Source: Mesorhizobium sp. B4-1-3
GTDB lineage: Bacteria; Pseudomonadota; Alphaproteobacteria; Rhizobiales; Rhizobiaceae
NCBI RefSeq assembly: GCF_006439355.1
Contig: NZ_VFTG01000034.1
Span: 1 to 42,079 of the forward strand
DNA: 42,079 nt
Reading direction: 5' to 3'
Numbering within the stretch: the stretch's first letter is position 1; each line of letters begins with the position of its first letter. The notes beneath the pieces were generated by a model that saw only the letters and a program-made list of their open reading frames with translations, was not told where the DNA came from and ran no database searches. Below, piece by piece: positions 1 through 8,231 of the stretch. The position numbers were made by a program, and so were the translations under genes.

Positions 1-26
1 TCCCCGTCCCCAACGACCGGGTTTTA

Positions 27-57
27 GGAGCCGGCCCCTGTCCCCAGGGCCGGCTCC
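27..57. terminator. GC-rich hairpin, possible terminator of a gene left of the window
   Basis: An 11-bp perfect inverted repeat pairs 27-37 with 47-57 around a 9-nt loop. It is followed within ten bases by a short ATTTT rather than a true T-run. It could end a gene entering from the left on the plus strand, but no such gene can be seen. The weak T-tract makes this uncertain. Confidence 0.4.
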
Positions 58-252
58 GCCATTTTCGGCCGCGCCGTCGAGGTAGACGATCGGGGGCCTG
101 GACTGCCCTTTCCGAGCGAGGTGGCGGGCGCGGACCCGTCACTGAGAACCCGCATCGACGACTATGAGACGGCACTGGAAGGCGCCGAGCAGGCCGGCTT
201 CGAAGCCGGCGTCCTTCTACTGCGTGAAGCGCTGAACAACCGCCGCCTATGA
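28..252 (+). other. Open frame without a clear start; possible gene remnant
   Basis: The frame is open from just after a TAG at 25-27 to a TGA at 250-252. It encodes about 74 residues with a protein-like end, including ETALEGAEQAGFEAG and LLLREALNNRRL. There is no ATG. The only plausible start is GTG at 121, which would leave 43 residues. The acidic, helical C-terminus looks like the tail of a real protein, so this may be a decayed gene or a short unannotated one. I do not recognise the family. The rest of 1-277 holds only the hairpin at 27-57. Confidence 0.25.
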
Positions 253-277
253 TGAAGGGCGAAACGGGCCGCCGCCG

Positions 278-805
278 TCACACAGCCTTCAGCTTGGCCT
301 TGAAGCGTTTGGCATTGGCCACATAGTGGGCGGCCGAGACACGCAGCCGCTCGATCGCCGCTTCGTCCAGCGTCCTGATCACTTTCGCCGGTGAGCCGAC
401 GATCAGCGAATTGTCCGGAAAAACCTTGTTTTCCGTCACCAGCGCTCCGGCGCCGACCAGCGAGTTGTTGCCGATCCTGGCGCCGTTCAGCACGATGGCG
501 CCCATGCCGATCAGGCTGTTGTCGCCGATCGTGCAGCCATGCAGCAGCGCCCTGTGGCCGATCGTGCAGCCTTTGCCGATGGTCAGCGGAAAGCCCGGAT
601 CGGTGTGCATGATCGTATGCTCCTGCACATTGGTGTCGGCGCCGATCGTGATGGGCTCGCCGTCGCCGCGGATGGCGACGCCGAACCAGAAGCCGACATT
701 GCGGCCGATCCGGATATTGCCGATCAGCGTGGCGTCCGGCGCAATCCAGTTCGTATCGGCATCCTCGAACTCAGGCGCTTTCCCATCGATCGCATAGACC
801 GGCAT
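278..805 (-). CDS. Gamma-class carbonic anhydrase family protein
   Basis: A 175-residue left-handed beta-helix protein built from hexapeptide repeats (IGNIRIG, IGKGCTIG, IGDNSLIG and similar) over roughly residues 25-140, followed by a C-terminal helix. The metal-binding histidines expected for the gamma-carbonic anhydrase/PaaY/YrdA family are present as H67, H84 and H89, and R46 and Q61 of the active site are kept. Length is typical of the family. Start is ATG at 805 with GGAGA five bases upstream. Members bind zinc or iron as trimers. Some hydrate CO2, while others (PaaY, CaiE) act as thioesterases, so the exact substrate is not settled by sequence. It stands alone, about 20 bp downstream of a small membrane protein gene on the same strand. 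Confidence 0.88.
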   Translation of the reverse strand: MPVYAIDGKAPEFEDADTNWIAPDATLIGNIRIGRNVGFWFGVAIRGDGEPITIGADTNVQEHTIMHTDPGFPLTIGKGCTIGHRALLHGCTIGDNSLIGMGAIVLNGARIGNNSLVGAGALVTENKVFPDNSLIVGSPAKVIRTLDEAAIERLRVSAAHYVANAKRFKAKLKAV

Positions 806-824
806 TGTTCGTCTCCGAATCGTC

Positions 825-1169
825 TCAACCAGCGAATTCGAAGGACCCTAAGTTCTCGGTTGCCCAGGATGCAATGGCGATGAGCACGATGCCGAGCGCC
901 AGTGCCCAGGCAATGGCCGTGCAGCCGCAGGACAACAGCGCCATCGTGCCGATGCGGCCTTCGCGGCGGGCGGCCAAGGCCTCGTTGGTGAGCATGAACG
1001 GACCGGCGCAGGCGGTTGCCGCGAGCGAGCGCAGGATATGGACCGGCGAAACATAGGGTTCTGCAAAGGCCAGGCGCTGGCCGGACAACAGTTCCATGGC
1101 CGATCCGGCCAGTCCGCAAGCCGCGACACCAACCGCAAACGCGTAAAGAACAAGCACAACGGGATCCAT
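825..1169 (-). CDS. Small membrane protein of unknown function
   Basis: 114 residues starting MDPVVLVLYAFAVG, with about three hydrophobic segments: residues 3-24, roughly 50-65 and 85-107. The frame is open further upstream, but those residues are basic and unlike a membrane protein start, so ATG at 1169 is chosen; its ribosome site is weak. A polar, arginine-containing loop (ALAARREGR) separates the second and third segments. It resembles a small conserved rhizobial membrane family (possibly the one called DUF6949, from memory and unverified). It lies upstream of the carbonic anhydrase gene on the same strand with 19 bp between, so the two may be co-transcribed. No enzymatic motif is visible. 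Confidence 0.65.
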   Translation of the reverse strand: MDPVVLVLYAFAVGVAACGLAGSAMELLSGQRLAFAEPYVSPVHILRSLAATACAGPFMLTNEALAARREGRIGTMALLSCGCTAIAWALALGIVLIAIASWATENLGSFEFAG

Positions 1170-1279
1170 ATTTACCAACCGTTTACCATGAAAACGCACA
1201 GTCGTGCCAACGCGCTGCAAGAGCCATGCCGCGCGGGCTGTGCCGGCGAAAGACAGGCGGGCGGATCGGGGAAGAGCGA

Positions 1280-2008
1280 ATGAGAGACGCAACGGCTGCC
1301 GAGAGCCCGAAATTCGAGGTCGTCGATTCGACCTTGATGAAGCGGGTCTTCTACATTTTCGCGGCGCTTGCGCTGCTTTCGGTGGCGATCAGCGTCGGCG
1401 GCAAATGGCTCGGACGGTCGATCGCCATGGCCGGCTATACGGACGATACCACGGTGCACCAGATCGTCATGGGCAACAATCTGATCAGCGTCCCGGCAAA
1501 CTTCATCCGCTTCGACCAAGCTAGGCGCGACGGCGTCGCCTCGCGGCTCGATCTCTATCTGCGCTATCCCGAGATGGACGGCTACAGCACGGCTGCGCGC
1601 GACGACTTCAACCACACGACGACCAGGAAGATCATCTTCCTGTCGTTCGAGCCTCGCATGATGTCGCGCGACATGAGCGGCCGTTTCGCGCCGATCTACA
1701 GCGCCCTGATCGAAAAGCCCGGCACGCCCGCCCCTGGCGGCACGACGGTTTACGCCTTCACGGAAAAATCAGGCTATCTCAACGAGGTGCTGGCCGTCGC
1801 GGAACGTCCCGGCAAGGATCCGTTCGTCGCCCGCTGCCTCAGCGGTCCGAGTGCCGAGGAATCGCTGGCGCCCTGCGAGCGCGACATCCAGGTCGGCGAC
1901 GATCTCAGCCTGACCTATCGGTTTCCGCGCGAGCTGCTGGCGAACTGGCCCGCGCTCGACGCGGCGATTGCAGCCAAGGTCACGAGTATTCTGAAGACTG
2001 GGCACTGA
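1280..2008 (+). CDS. Membrane-anchored protein of unknown function
   Basis: 242 residues. ATG at 1280 is preceded by GGGGAAGAG; the longer open frame upstream overlaps the divergent gene and is rejected. Residues 1-22 are cytoplasmic and polar and contain K21-R22. Residues 23-42 form one transmembrane helix. The remaining 200 residues are predicted to lie in the periplasm and contain two cysteines in the CLSGPSAEESLAPC region that could form a disulfide. The topology suggests a single-pass, N-in protein with a soluble outer domain. I recognise no family. It is divergent from the membrane protein at 825-1169 and shares its 110-bp upstream region. Confidence 0.7.
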   Translation: MRDATAAESPKFEVVDSTLMKRVFYIFAALALLSVAISVGGKWLGRSIAMAGYTDDTTVHQIVMGNNLISVPANFIRFDQARRDGVASRLDLYLRYPEMDGYSTAARDDFNHTTTRKIIFLSFEPRMMSRDMSGRFAPIYSALIEKPGTPAPGGTTVYAFTEKSGYLNEVLAVAERPGKDPFVARCLSGPSAEESLAPCERDIQVGDDLSLTYRFPRELLANWPALDAAIAAKVTSILKTGH

Positions 2009-2033
2009 CGCTGGCGGCTAGCCGAATATCCAA

Positions 2034-2123
2034 CTAGATCATTTCGGCGCGCAGCCAGCGCTTCAGGCCGGCAATCTGGCTCAACGCTTCGATTTCACGG
2101 GCGCCAAGAATACGGTCTGGCAT
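2034..2123 (-). CDS. Possible 29-residue small protein
   Basis: A short frame in the 145-bp gap before the P450 gene reads MPDRILGAREIE at its start and GLKRWLRAEMI at its end, closing with TAG at 2034-2036. The composition (amphipathic helix, basic face, charged end) is protein-like rather than random, but the ribosome site upstream is weak and the length is small. It may equally be the tail of a decayed gene. Nothing else is visible between 2009 and 2153. Confidence 0.25.
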   Translation of the reverse strand: MPDRILGAREIEALSQIAGLKRWLRAEMI

Positions 2124-2153
2124 CGGGCTGACATGGCGCGCTAATGGTCAGGC

Positions 2154-3401
2154 ATGACCGATTTGAAGCCTTCCTATCTTGAGTTTGATCTCGCCAGCCG
2201 CCGCCTGCGTCTCGACCCGCACGAGATAGCTTTCGTGCAGAACCCTTACGAGGCCTACGCCTTCCTGCACGGCGCTGCCAATGCCTTCTTCTGGGAAGAC
2301 TATGGTTTCTGGTGTTTTGGCGGCTTTGACGACGTCAACCGGTTGCTGCGCGACCGCCGTTTCGGCCGGCAGAACCCGGCAGGCATTCCAGACAGCCGGG
2401 GCGTCGGCCACGACCGCTCGCATCTCGTCGCCTTCGACGCAATCGAGGCCAATTCCATGCTGGAGCTCGAGCCGCCAGTGCATACGCGGCTCAGGACGCT
2501 GGTCAACCGCGCCTTCGTCTCGCGTCAGGTCGAGCGGCTCAGGCCGCGCATCGAGGCTTTGGCTATCGAGCTGATCGACCGCTTCGAGCCGGGCAATGTC
2601 GATCTTCTACCGGCCTACGCCTCGCCCTTGCCGATCACCATCATCGCGGAGATGCTCGGCGTTCCGGTCGAGATGGGGCCGCAACTGCTCGACTGGTCGC
2701 ACCAGATGGTCGCCATGTACATGCATGGCCGCACGCGCGAAACCGAGGACACGGCCAACCGCGCCGCGCGCGACTTTTCCGACTTCCTGCGCAGTTACCT
2801 CGGCGAGCGGCGCAAGAAGCCGGGCGACGACCTGCTGTCGCTCTTGATCGAAGCCCAGGACAACGGCCAAAAGCTTTCCGAGGACGAACTGGTGTCCTCG
2901 GCGATCCTGCTTCTCAATGCCGGCCATGAAGCGACCGTGCATCAGACCGGCAATGCGGTGCGCTCGATCCTCGTGCAAGGCGGCGATCCGCGCCGGTTCT
3001 TCGAGACGCCGGAGAAAAATGTCGCGGCGGTCGAGGAATGCCTGCGTTTCGACGCGCCGCTGCATATGTTCTTGCGCTACGCCTATGAGGAGATCGAGGT
3101 TTCGCCAGGCATATTGGTCAAGCCCGGCGAGATGGTCGCCTTGCTGCTCGGCATGGCCAATCACGATCCTCTGGCTTTTGCCGAGCCCGATACCTTCAAT
3201 CCGGGCCGCGCGGACCAGAAGAATGTCTCCTTCGGCGCCGGTATCCATTTCTGCATCGGCGCGCCACTGGCCAGGCTTGAGTTGCAGGTGTCGCTGAAGA
3301 CGTTGTTCGACCGGTTACCGAATTTACGCCTGGCGGAGAGGCCACGCTTCCGCGACACCTATCACTTTCATGGGCTGGAGCGGGTGGCCGTCAGTTTCTG
3401 A
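2154..3401 (+). CDS. Cytochrome P450
   Basis: A 415-residue soluble bacterial P450 (class I type, usually fed electrons by a ferredoxin and its reductase). The I-helix oxygen-activation motif is AGHEAT at 256-261, with E259 in the acidic position and a threonine at 261. The K-helix ExxR is E295-R298. The heme loop FGAGIHFCIG spans 360-369 with the proximal thiolate ligand C367. Length matches the CYP families of soluble bacterial enzymes. Neither a ferredoxin nor a reductase gene is adjacent, so redox partners must be encoded elsewhere, and the substrate cannot be read from the sequence. The start is the first ATG of the frame. Confidence 0.93.
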   Translation: MTDLKPSYLEFDLASRRLRLDPHEIAFVQNPYEAYAFLHGAANAFFWEDYGFWCFGGFDDVNRLLRDRRFGRQNPAGIPDSRGVGHDRSHLVAFDAIEANSMLELEPPVHTRLRTLVNRAFVSRQVERLRPRIEALAIELIDRFEPGNVDLLPAYASPLPITIIAEMLGVPVEMGPQLLDWSHQMVAMYMHGRTRETEDTANRAARDFSDFLRSYLGERRKKPGDDLLSLLIEAQDNGQKLSEDELVSSAILLLNAGHEATVHQTGNAVRSILVQGGDPRRFFETPEKNVAAVEECLRFDAPLHMFLRYAYEEIEVSPGILVKPGEMVALLLGMANHDPLAFAEPDTFNPGRADQKNVSFGAGIHFCIGAPLARLELQVSLKTLFDRLPNLRLAERPRFRDTYHFHGLERVAVSF

Positions 3402-3419
3402 GCGAGGCGTAGCCGGCTT

Positions 3420-3473
3420 CGTCATCCCCGGGCGTAGCGACACGAAGCGGAGCGCAGACCATGGAGTGACGAG
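3420..3473. repeat. Imperfect palindromic intergenic repeat
   Basis: The segment begins CGTCATCCCCGG and ends CCATGGAGTGACGAG, so its ends form an imperfect inverted repeat, with a purine-rich GCGTAGCGACACGAAGCGG-type core. Elements of this form are widespread between genes in Mesorhizobium. It sits between the convergent P450 and cupin genes. The assignment is from memory of the element type; only this copy is in the window. Confidence 0.5.
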
Positions 3474-3503
3474 GCGATATGCCTTCGCCAACCGGATACC
3501 CAC

Positions 3504-3848
3504 TCAGAGCTTGATCACATATTCCTTGCGCGTCGTCTCGAGCACTTCCCATGTGCCCTTGAATCCTGGCCTCAGCACGAAACTGTCGCCGGCCCGCACG
3601 GTGCGCGCATCGCCGCCGTCCTCGGCGATCACCGACACGCCCGCCAAGATGTGGCAGAATTCCCATTCGTCGTAAACGATGCGCCACTTGCCCGGCGTCG
3701 CTTCCCAGATGCCGGCATAGAGGCCGCCGTCGCGCTCCTCGACATTCCAGGTGCGGAATTTCGGGTCGCCGGAGATCACCCGGTCGGAGGCCGGCGCGCC
3801 GGCCTCCGGTTCCACGGTATCGGTGTTGACGGCAAGAAAGGCCGACAT
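3504..3848 (-). CDS. Cupin-domain protein (DUF861/EutQ-like)
   Basis: 114 residues forming a single small cupin barrel. Family features are the central EWEFCHILAG and the later VRAGDSFVLRPGFKGTWEV segment, as in the DUF861 (cupin_3) group that includes EutQ-like and ureidoglycine aminohydrolase-like proteins. The second half of the barrel (FKGTWEVLE) is typical. No strong set of metal histidines is present beyond H66 in the ECHILAG-type strand, so a catalytic role is unclear. It starts one base after the stop of the sulfhydrylase gene on the same strand and is almost certainly translated from the same mRNA. Confidence 0.82.
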   Translation of the reverse strand: MSAFLAVNTDTVEPEAGAPASDRVISGDPKFRTWNVEERDGGLYAGIWEATPGKWRIVYDEWEFCHILAGVSVIAEDGGDARTVRAGDSFVLRPGFKGTWEVLETTRKEYVIKL

Positions 3849-3849
3849 A

Positions 3850-5130
3850 TCAAACCTTGCTCAGCGCCTGCTCGAGATCGGCGACGATGTCGTTGACGTC
3901 CTCGATGCCGATCGACAGCCGCACCGTATCCGGCCCGGCGCCGGCCTTGACCTTCTGCTCGTCGGAAAGCTGGCGGTGCGTGGTCGAGGCCGGATGGATG
4001 ACCAGCGACTTGGTGTCGCCGACATTGGCGAGATGCGAGAACAGCTCCAGCGCCTCGACGAATTTGACGCCGGCCTCGTAGCCGCCCTTGAGGCCGAAGG
4101 TGAAGACGGCGCCGGCGCCCTGCGGCGAATATTTCTTTTGCAGCGCATTGTTCTTGTCGCCGGGAAGGCCGGGATAATTCACCCAAGCAACCTTGGGATG
4201 GTTGGAGAGCCAGCCGGCGACGCTCGCCGCATTGTCGCAATGGCGCTGCATGCGCAGCGGCAAGGTTTCCAGGCCGGTCAGGATCAGAAAGGCGTTGAAG
4301 GGCGAGATCGCCGGGCCGATGTCGCGCAGGCCGAGCACGCGCGCGGCAATCGCGAAGGCAAAATTGCCGAAGGTTTCATGCAGGACCAGACCGCCATATT
4401 CCGGGCGCGGCTCCGACAGCATCGGATATTTGCCCGACTTCGACCAGTCGAAAGTGCCGCCGTCGACAATGACGCCGCCGATCGAATTGCCGTGGCCGCC
4501 GATGAACTTGGTCAGCGAATGGACCACGATATCGGCGCCGTGCTCGATCGGCCGCACCAGATAGGGCGAAGCCAGCGTGTTGTCGACGATCAGCGGCAGG
4601 CCGTGCTTGCGGGCGATGTCGCCGATCTTCTCGATGTCGACGAAGACGCCGCCGGGATTGGCAAGGCTCTCGATGAAGATCGCCTTGGTCCTGTCGTCGA
4701 TCTGGCTCTCGAAGGTCGAGGGATCGATCGGATCGGCCCAGCGCACCTCCCAACCGAAATTCTTGAAGGCATGGCCGAACTGGTTGATTGATCCGCCATA
4801 GAGCTTGTTGGCGGCGATGAAATTGTCGCCGGGCTGCATCAGATTGTGGAAGACCAGAACCTGGGCGGCATGGCCGGAGGCGACGGCAAGCGCGGCGGTG
4901 CCGCCTTCCAGCGCGGCAAGGCGCTCCTCGAGCACCGCCTGCGTCGGGTTCATGATACGGGTGTAGATGTTGCCGAAGGCCTTCAGCCCGAACAGCGAGG
5001 CAGCATGGTCGGCATCGTCGAAGACATAGGACGTGGTCTGGTAGATCGGCGTGGCGCGGGCGCCGGTCGCCGGATCGGGCTTGGCGCCGGCGTGAACGGC
5101 TAAAGTGTTGAAACCGGGCGTACGGGTCAT
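3850..5130 (-). CDS. metY: O-acetylhomoserine aminocarboxypropyltransferase (sulfhydrylase)
   Basis: A 426-residue PLP enzyme of the Cys/Met metabolism fold-type I family. It makes homocysteine (or methionine) from O-acetylhomoserine and sulfide (or methanethiol) in the cytoplasm. The pyridoxal lysine is K208 in HSLTKFIGGHG. The phosphate-binding region around ASGHAAQ (85-90) and the cofactor aspartate in VDNTLASP (182-189) are intact. Length fits MetY rather than the roughly 390-residue cystathionine synthases. AGGAGAGG lies nine bases before the ATG at 5130. I looked for a SAM-II riboswitch in the 160-base leader and found no match. The downstream cupin is likely in the same operon. Confidence 0.92.
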   Translation of the reverse strand: MTRTPGFNTLAVHAGAKPDPATGARATPIYQTTSYVFDDADHAASLFGLKAFGNIYTRIMNPTQAVLEERLAALEGGTAALAVASGHAAQVLVFHNLMQPGDNFIAANKLYGGSINQFGHAFKNFGWEVRWADPIDPSTFESQIDDRTKAIFIESLANPGGVFVDIEKIGDIARKHGLPLIVDNTLASPYLVRPIEHGADIVVHSLTKFIGGHGNSIGGVIVDGGTFDWSKSGKYPMLSEPRPEYGGLVLHETFGNFAFAIAARVLGLRDIGPAISPFNAFLILTGLETLPLRMQRHCDNAASVAGWLSNHPKVAWVNYPGLPGDKNNALQKKYSPQGAGAVFTFGLKGGYEAGVKFVEALELFSHLANVGDTKSLVIHPASTTHRQLSDEQKVKAGAGPDTVRLSIGIEDVNDIVADLEQALSKV

Positions 5131-5290
5131 CGAAGCCTACCTCTCCTGATCTTTCGAAAATCGCCGGGCATTCTTGGCGAAGCGCGGCTGGGAATGCAAA
5201 GAAGAAAATACCTTTCAGGGCGCGATCCGCGATGAACGCCCGAGAAAAAGCATTTCTTCCCGGAATAATTTTGCGCGAACCGCGGCGCGC

Positions 5291-5812
5291 TTATTTCTGC
5301 CGCACGCCGAAGCTCTGGAACCCCTGGCGCATCAAGGGTTTCTTCGACGACAGCACGCCGGAGTTGACGCCGGTCCAGCCGATCTCGCCGGACAGCTTGC
5401 CGTATTCGATCTTCGGGCAGCGGTTCATCACCACCTTGATGCCGGCCGCCTCGGCGCGGGCTGCCGCCTCGTCGTGGCGGACCCCAAGCTGCATCCAGAC
5501 GACTTTGGGCAGCGGATCGAGCTTCAGCACCTGATCGATGATGCCGGGCACCGCCGCGGATCCGCGAAAAACGTCGACCATATCGACTGGATGCGGCAGA
5601 TCGGCGAGGCTCGCATAGACCGTCTGTCCGAGGATCTGCTTGCCGGCATGACCGGGATTGATCGGCAACACCGAAAAGCCTTTGGCCAAAAGGTATTTCA
5701 GCACGAAATAGCTCGGCCGTACGTCGTTGGGCGAAGCGCCGACCATGGCGATCGACCTCACCGAGTTCAAGATGCCGGCGATGTAGGCGTTGTCGTAGCT
5801 ATCGTGATTCAT
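5291..5812 (-). CDS. CoA-binding (YccU-like) protein
   Basis: 173 residues with a Rossmann-type CoA-binding domain over roughly residues 14-140. The glycine-containing nucleotide loop is seen in IAMVGASPNDVRPSYFV (21-37), followed by LPINPGHAGKQILG and VDMVDVFRGS, all standard for this family. The C-terminal RCPKIEYGKLSGEIGWTG is also characteristic. These proteins bind CoA, but their physiological role is not known. The ATG overlaps the stop of the upstream GNAT gene as ATGA, so translation is coupled. Confidence 0.85.
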   Translation of the reverse strand: MNHDSYDNAYIAGILNSVRSIAMVGASPNDVRPSYFVLKYLLAKGFSVLPINPGHAGKQILGQTVYASLADLPHPVDMVDVFRGSAAVPGIIDQVLKLDPLPKVVWMQLGVRHDEAAARAEAAGIKVVMNRCPKIEYGKLSGEIGWTGVNSGVLSSKKPLMRQGFQSFGVRQK

Positions 5813-6582
5813 GCTGCGGTGGTCTTCCTGCGGTAATGATAGCGATAGAGCTCGCGGTTGAAGCCGAGCGATGCGTAGAGCGCGCGTGCGGGCGTGTTGT
5901 CTGCGACCACCTGCAGGCAGCCGGCTTGGGCACCTACCCGCCTGGCCCAGCCGATCAGCGCGCCGACCGTCCTGCGGCCGAGCCCCTGTTGCCGGAATCC
6001 GGCGTCGGTTTCAACCGCCTCTATGACGAGCAGCCCGTTGCGGATGACGCCAAAGGCAAAGGCTGCGATTTGGCCATCACGCTCGCACGACACGAATGCC
6101 CTGTCGCCCACGATCAAACCCGTCATCTCACGAAAGATGCGACGTTCCGTGCCGTCATAACCACCTGTACGGAAGCGTGCCTCGAACCAGCGTTCGCTTG
6201 GCGCCTGAGAAACCGTGACGTCGTCGAATTGGCCTCCCACCAGCGCGTCGATGTCGGCATGGAGATGGATCGTGCCGCCTTCCCAGCCGTAGCCGCGACG
6301 CTCAAGCTCAGGCTCCACTTCGGCGGCGATCTCGGGAACGCGAAACAGCGGGGCCTGGCCATGGCTGGCGTAGAACGCCTCGGCGACGTCGATCACTCTC
6401 TCAGGCGCGCCGCGCTGGCCACGCAAGGGGTTGGCGGAATTCGGCCGTCTTATCTGGCCGCCTGAGCGGCGAAACGTCCATCCGAGAGCAACGGTCTCAA
6501 GCGCGGCAGGCCACGCCTCGCGACAGGCTTCTTCCACTTCCCAATTGAGATCTTCCCGGCTCACGCGCCCACCGCTACTCAT
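5809..6582 (-). CDS. GNAT family N-acetyltransferase
   Basis: 257 residues. The C-terminal half is a GNAT domain with the acetyl-CoA pyrophosphate loop RQQGLG at 197-202, preceded by the strand IEAVETDAGF and followed by VVADNTPARALYASLGF (225-241), the standard motif B region. The N-terminal half carries a divergent second GNAT-like region (ERVIDVAEAFYASHG) used for substrate recognition in related proteins. The acceptor is unknown. It overlaps the CoA-binding gene by 4 bp and is the first gene of that pair. The 169 bases upstream (6583-6751) show no gene. Confidence 0.85.
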   Translation of the reverse strand: MSSGGRVSREDLNWEVEEACREAWPAALETVALGWTFRRSGGQIRRPNSANPLRGQRGAPERVIDVAEAFYASHGQAPLFRVPEIAAEVEPELERRGYGWEGGTIHLHADIDALVGGQFDDVTVSQAPSERWFEARFRTGGYDGTERRIFREMTGLIVGDRAFVSCERDGQIAAFAFGVIRNGLLVIEAVETDAGFRQQGLGRRTVGALIGWARRVGAQAGCLQVVADNTPARALYASLGFNRELYRYHYRRKTTAA

Positions 6583-6751
6583 CGTCGTCCCGCAACGCCT
6601 CCTCCATAAACATCCGTGGGTCGCTCCAGAAGTCGCGCATCGTGCGAAATGATCGGTGTCCTGAAAATCGATCGGTCGAGGCCGAAACGGCTGATCCGGG
6701 CAGCCACGTCGAACCTTCAGCGATGGAACCGCGCGGCTCCATTCAAGTCGG

Positions 6752-7573
6752 CTATTCGTCGGTCCATTCCGGCTTGCGCTTGCCGATGAAGGCGCCGATG
6801 CCTTCCTCGGCGTCGCGGGCCAGCATGTTTTCCACCATCACGCGGCCGGTATAGGCATAGGCGTCGGCCAGCCCCATTTCGGCCTGGGCGTAGAACGCCT
6901 CTTTGCCAGTCTTGACCACCAAAGACGATTTTAAAGCAATGGTTTGCGCGTATTTGTCGACAACCTGATTGAGATATTCGCGCGGCACGATGCGATTGAT
7001 CAGGCCGAATTCCTTGGCGGTCGCGGCATCGATCGTCTCGCCGGTGAGCAGCATTTCCATCGCCTGCTTGCGCGAGACGCTGCGCGACAGCGCCACCATC
7101 GGCGTCGAGCAGAACAGGCCGATGTTAACTCCAGGGGTGCAGAAGGTGGCCTCGTGCGAGGCGATGGCGAGGTCGCAGCTTGCGACCAACTGCAGACCGG
7201 CGGCGGTCGCAAGACCGTCGACCTCGGCGATCACGGGCTTCGGGTGGCGCACGATGGTCTGCATGAGAGTCGCGCAAGCCGCGAAGGTCTTTTCGAAGAA
7301 AGCCTTGCCGCGGTCCGCTTCGGCGCGGTGCGCCGTCATTTCCTTGAGGTCGTGACCGGCGCAGAACACCTTGCCCGACGCCGCCAGGATGATGACGCGC
7401 ACGGATTTGTCGGTCTTGACGCGGTCGAACTCCGCCTGCAGCGCCGCCATCGTCGCCAGGGACAGCGCATTGGCTGGCGGGCTGGCAAGCGTAAGGCGCA
7501 GGATACCGTTGTCCTGGCTGACAAGAACGGGGCCGTCGGCGACGGCGGGCTTGATGGCAACGACTTCAGCCAT
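6752..7573 (-). CDS. Crotonase-fold protein of the ECHDC3 type
   Basis: 273 residues. The ATG at 7573 has AAAGG six bases upstream; a TTG two codons earlier is a worse start. The oxyanion-hole segment CAGHDLKEM (71-79) and the crotonase core LATAAGLQLVASCDLA (121-136) are clear. At the positions of the two catalytic glutamates of enoyl-CoA hydratase there are Q128 and G148. This agrees with the ECHDC3 subfamily, which shares the TPGVNIGLFCSTP segment. It therefore probably binds an acyl-CoA but is unlikely to be a classical hydratase, despite the usual automatic name. It is divergent from the thioesterase gene at 7725, which suggests linked acyl-CoA metabolism. Confidence 0.85.
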   Translation of the reverse strand: MAEVVAIKPAVADGPVLVSQDNGILRLTLASPPANALSLATMAALQAEFDRVKTDKSVRVIILAASGKVFCAGHDLKEMTAHRAEADRGKAFFEKTFAACATLMQTIVRHPKPVIAEVDGLATAAGLQLVASCDLAIASHEATFCTPGVNIGLFCSTPMVALSRSVSRKQAMEMLLTGETIDAATAKEFGLINRIVPREYLNQVVDKYAQTIALKSSLVVKTGKEAFYAQAEMGLADAYAYTGRVMVENMLARDAEEGIGAFIGKRKPEWTDE

Positions 7574-7724
7574 TTCCAACCTTTCGGGTCAGCGCGCGCG
7601 GCGCATGGAGCAACAGAACTAGCACGCTGCCGGTTGAAGAACAGCCGCGAGGCGTGTTTTCTCCGTCGCACCGTTTGGTCCAGGGCTATCGCCCGGAACT
7701 TGCCATCTCATATAGGACGTTGCC

Positions 7725-8189
7725 ATGCCCGCCCAAAGCGATCTGAAGCCAATGCTCAATGCGGCGGAAGTCAACGCGCTGATGGCCAGCGTCTATCCGC
7801 AGCTCAACGACAATTTCATCTCCTATGAGGCGATCGACGTGTTTCCCGGCGGCTGTACCGTGCGACTCAACGCCGATGAGAGGCATCTGCGCCCCGGCGG
7901 GACGGTGTCGGGGCCGTCGCTGTTCACGCTGGCCGACATCGGCGGTTATGTGTGCGTGCTCAGCCACGCCGGACCGGACGCGCTCTCGGTGACCGTCAAC
8001 CTCGACATTAACTTCATGCGCAAGGCCGAAGCCGGCCCGATCGATGGCCATTGCCGGATCCTGAAGCTCGGCAAGAGCCTGATGGTGTTCGATATCGACA
8101 TCGTGGCAGGCCCCGACGGACACACTGTGGCGCATGCTACCGGGACTTATTCAATTCCGAGGAAGCGAATAGGCGATAGGCCGGGCTGA
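7725..8189 (+). CDS. PaaI-type hotdog thioesterase
   Basis: 154 residues in a single hotdog domain. The PaaI-family signature is the helix RPGGTVSGPSLFTLADIGGYV (55-75), where many members have HGG, followed by SVTVNLDINFMRKAEAGPI. Such proteins hydrolyse acyl- or aryl-CoA thioesters in the cytoplasm as dimers or tetramers. AGGA precedes the ATG. It is divergent from the ECHDC3-like gene with a 151-bp shared upstream region, so both may act on related CoA esters. The specific substrate is not visible. Confidence 0.85.
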   Translation: MPAQSDLKPMLNAAEVNALMASVYPQLNDNFISYEAIDVFPGGCTVRLNADERHLRPGGTVSGPSLFTLADIGGYVCVLSHAGPDALSVTVNLDINFMRKAEAGPIDGHCRILKLGKSLMVFDIDIVAGPDGHTVAHATGTYSIPRKRIGDRPG

Positions 8190-8231
8190 CCTCTTGCCGG
8201 AACCCCCCAGTCAATACGTTCGTTCTGCGGC

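Noticed and set aside
5131..5290. Possible SAM-II riboswitch before the sulfhydrylase gene
   Set aside because: Such elements precede methionine genes in alphaproteobacteria, but neither the conserved GCTAAA-type segment nor the pseudoknot arms could be found in the leader.
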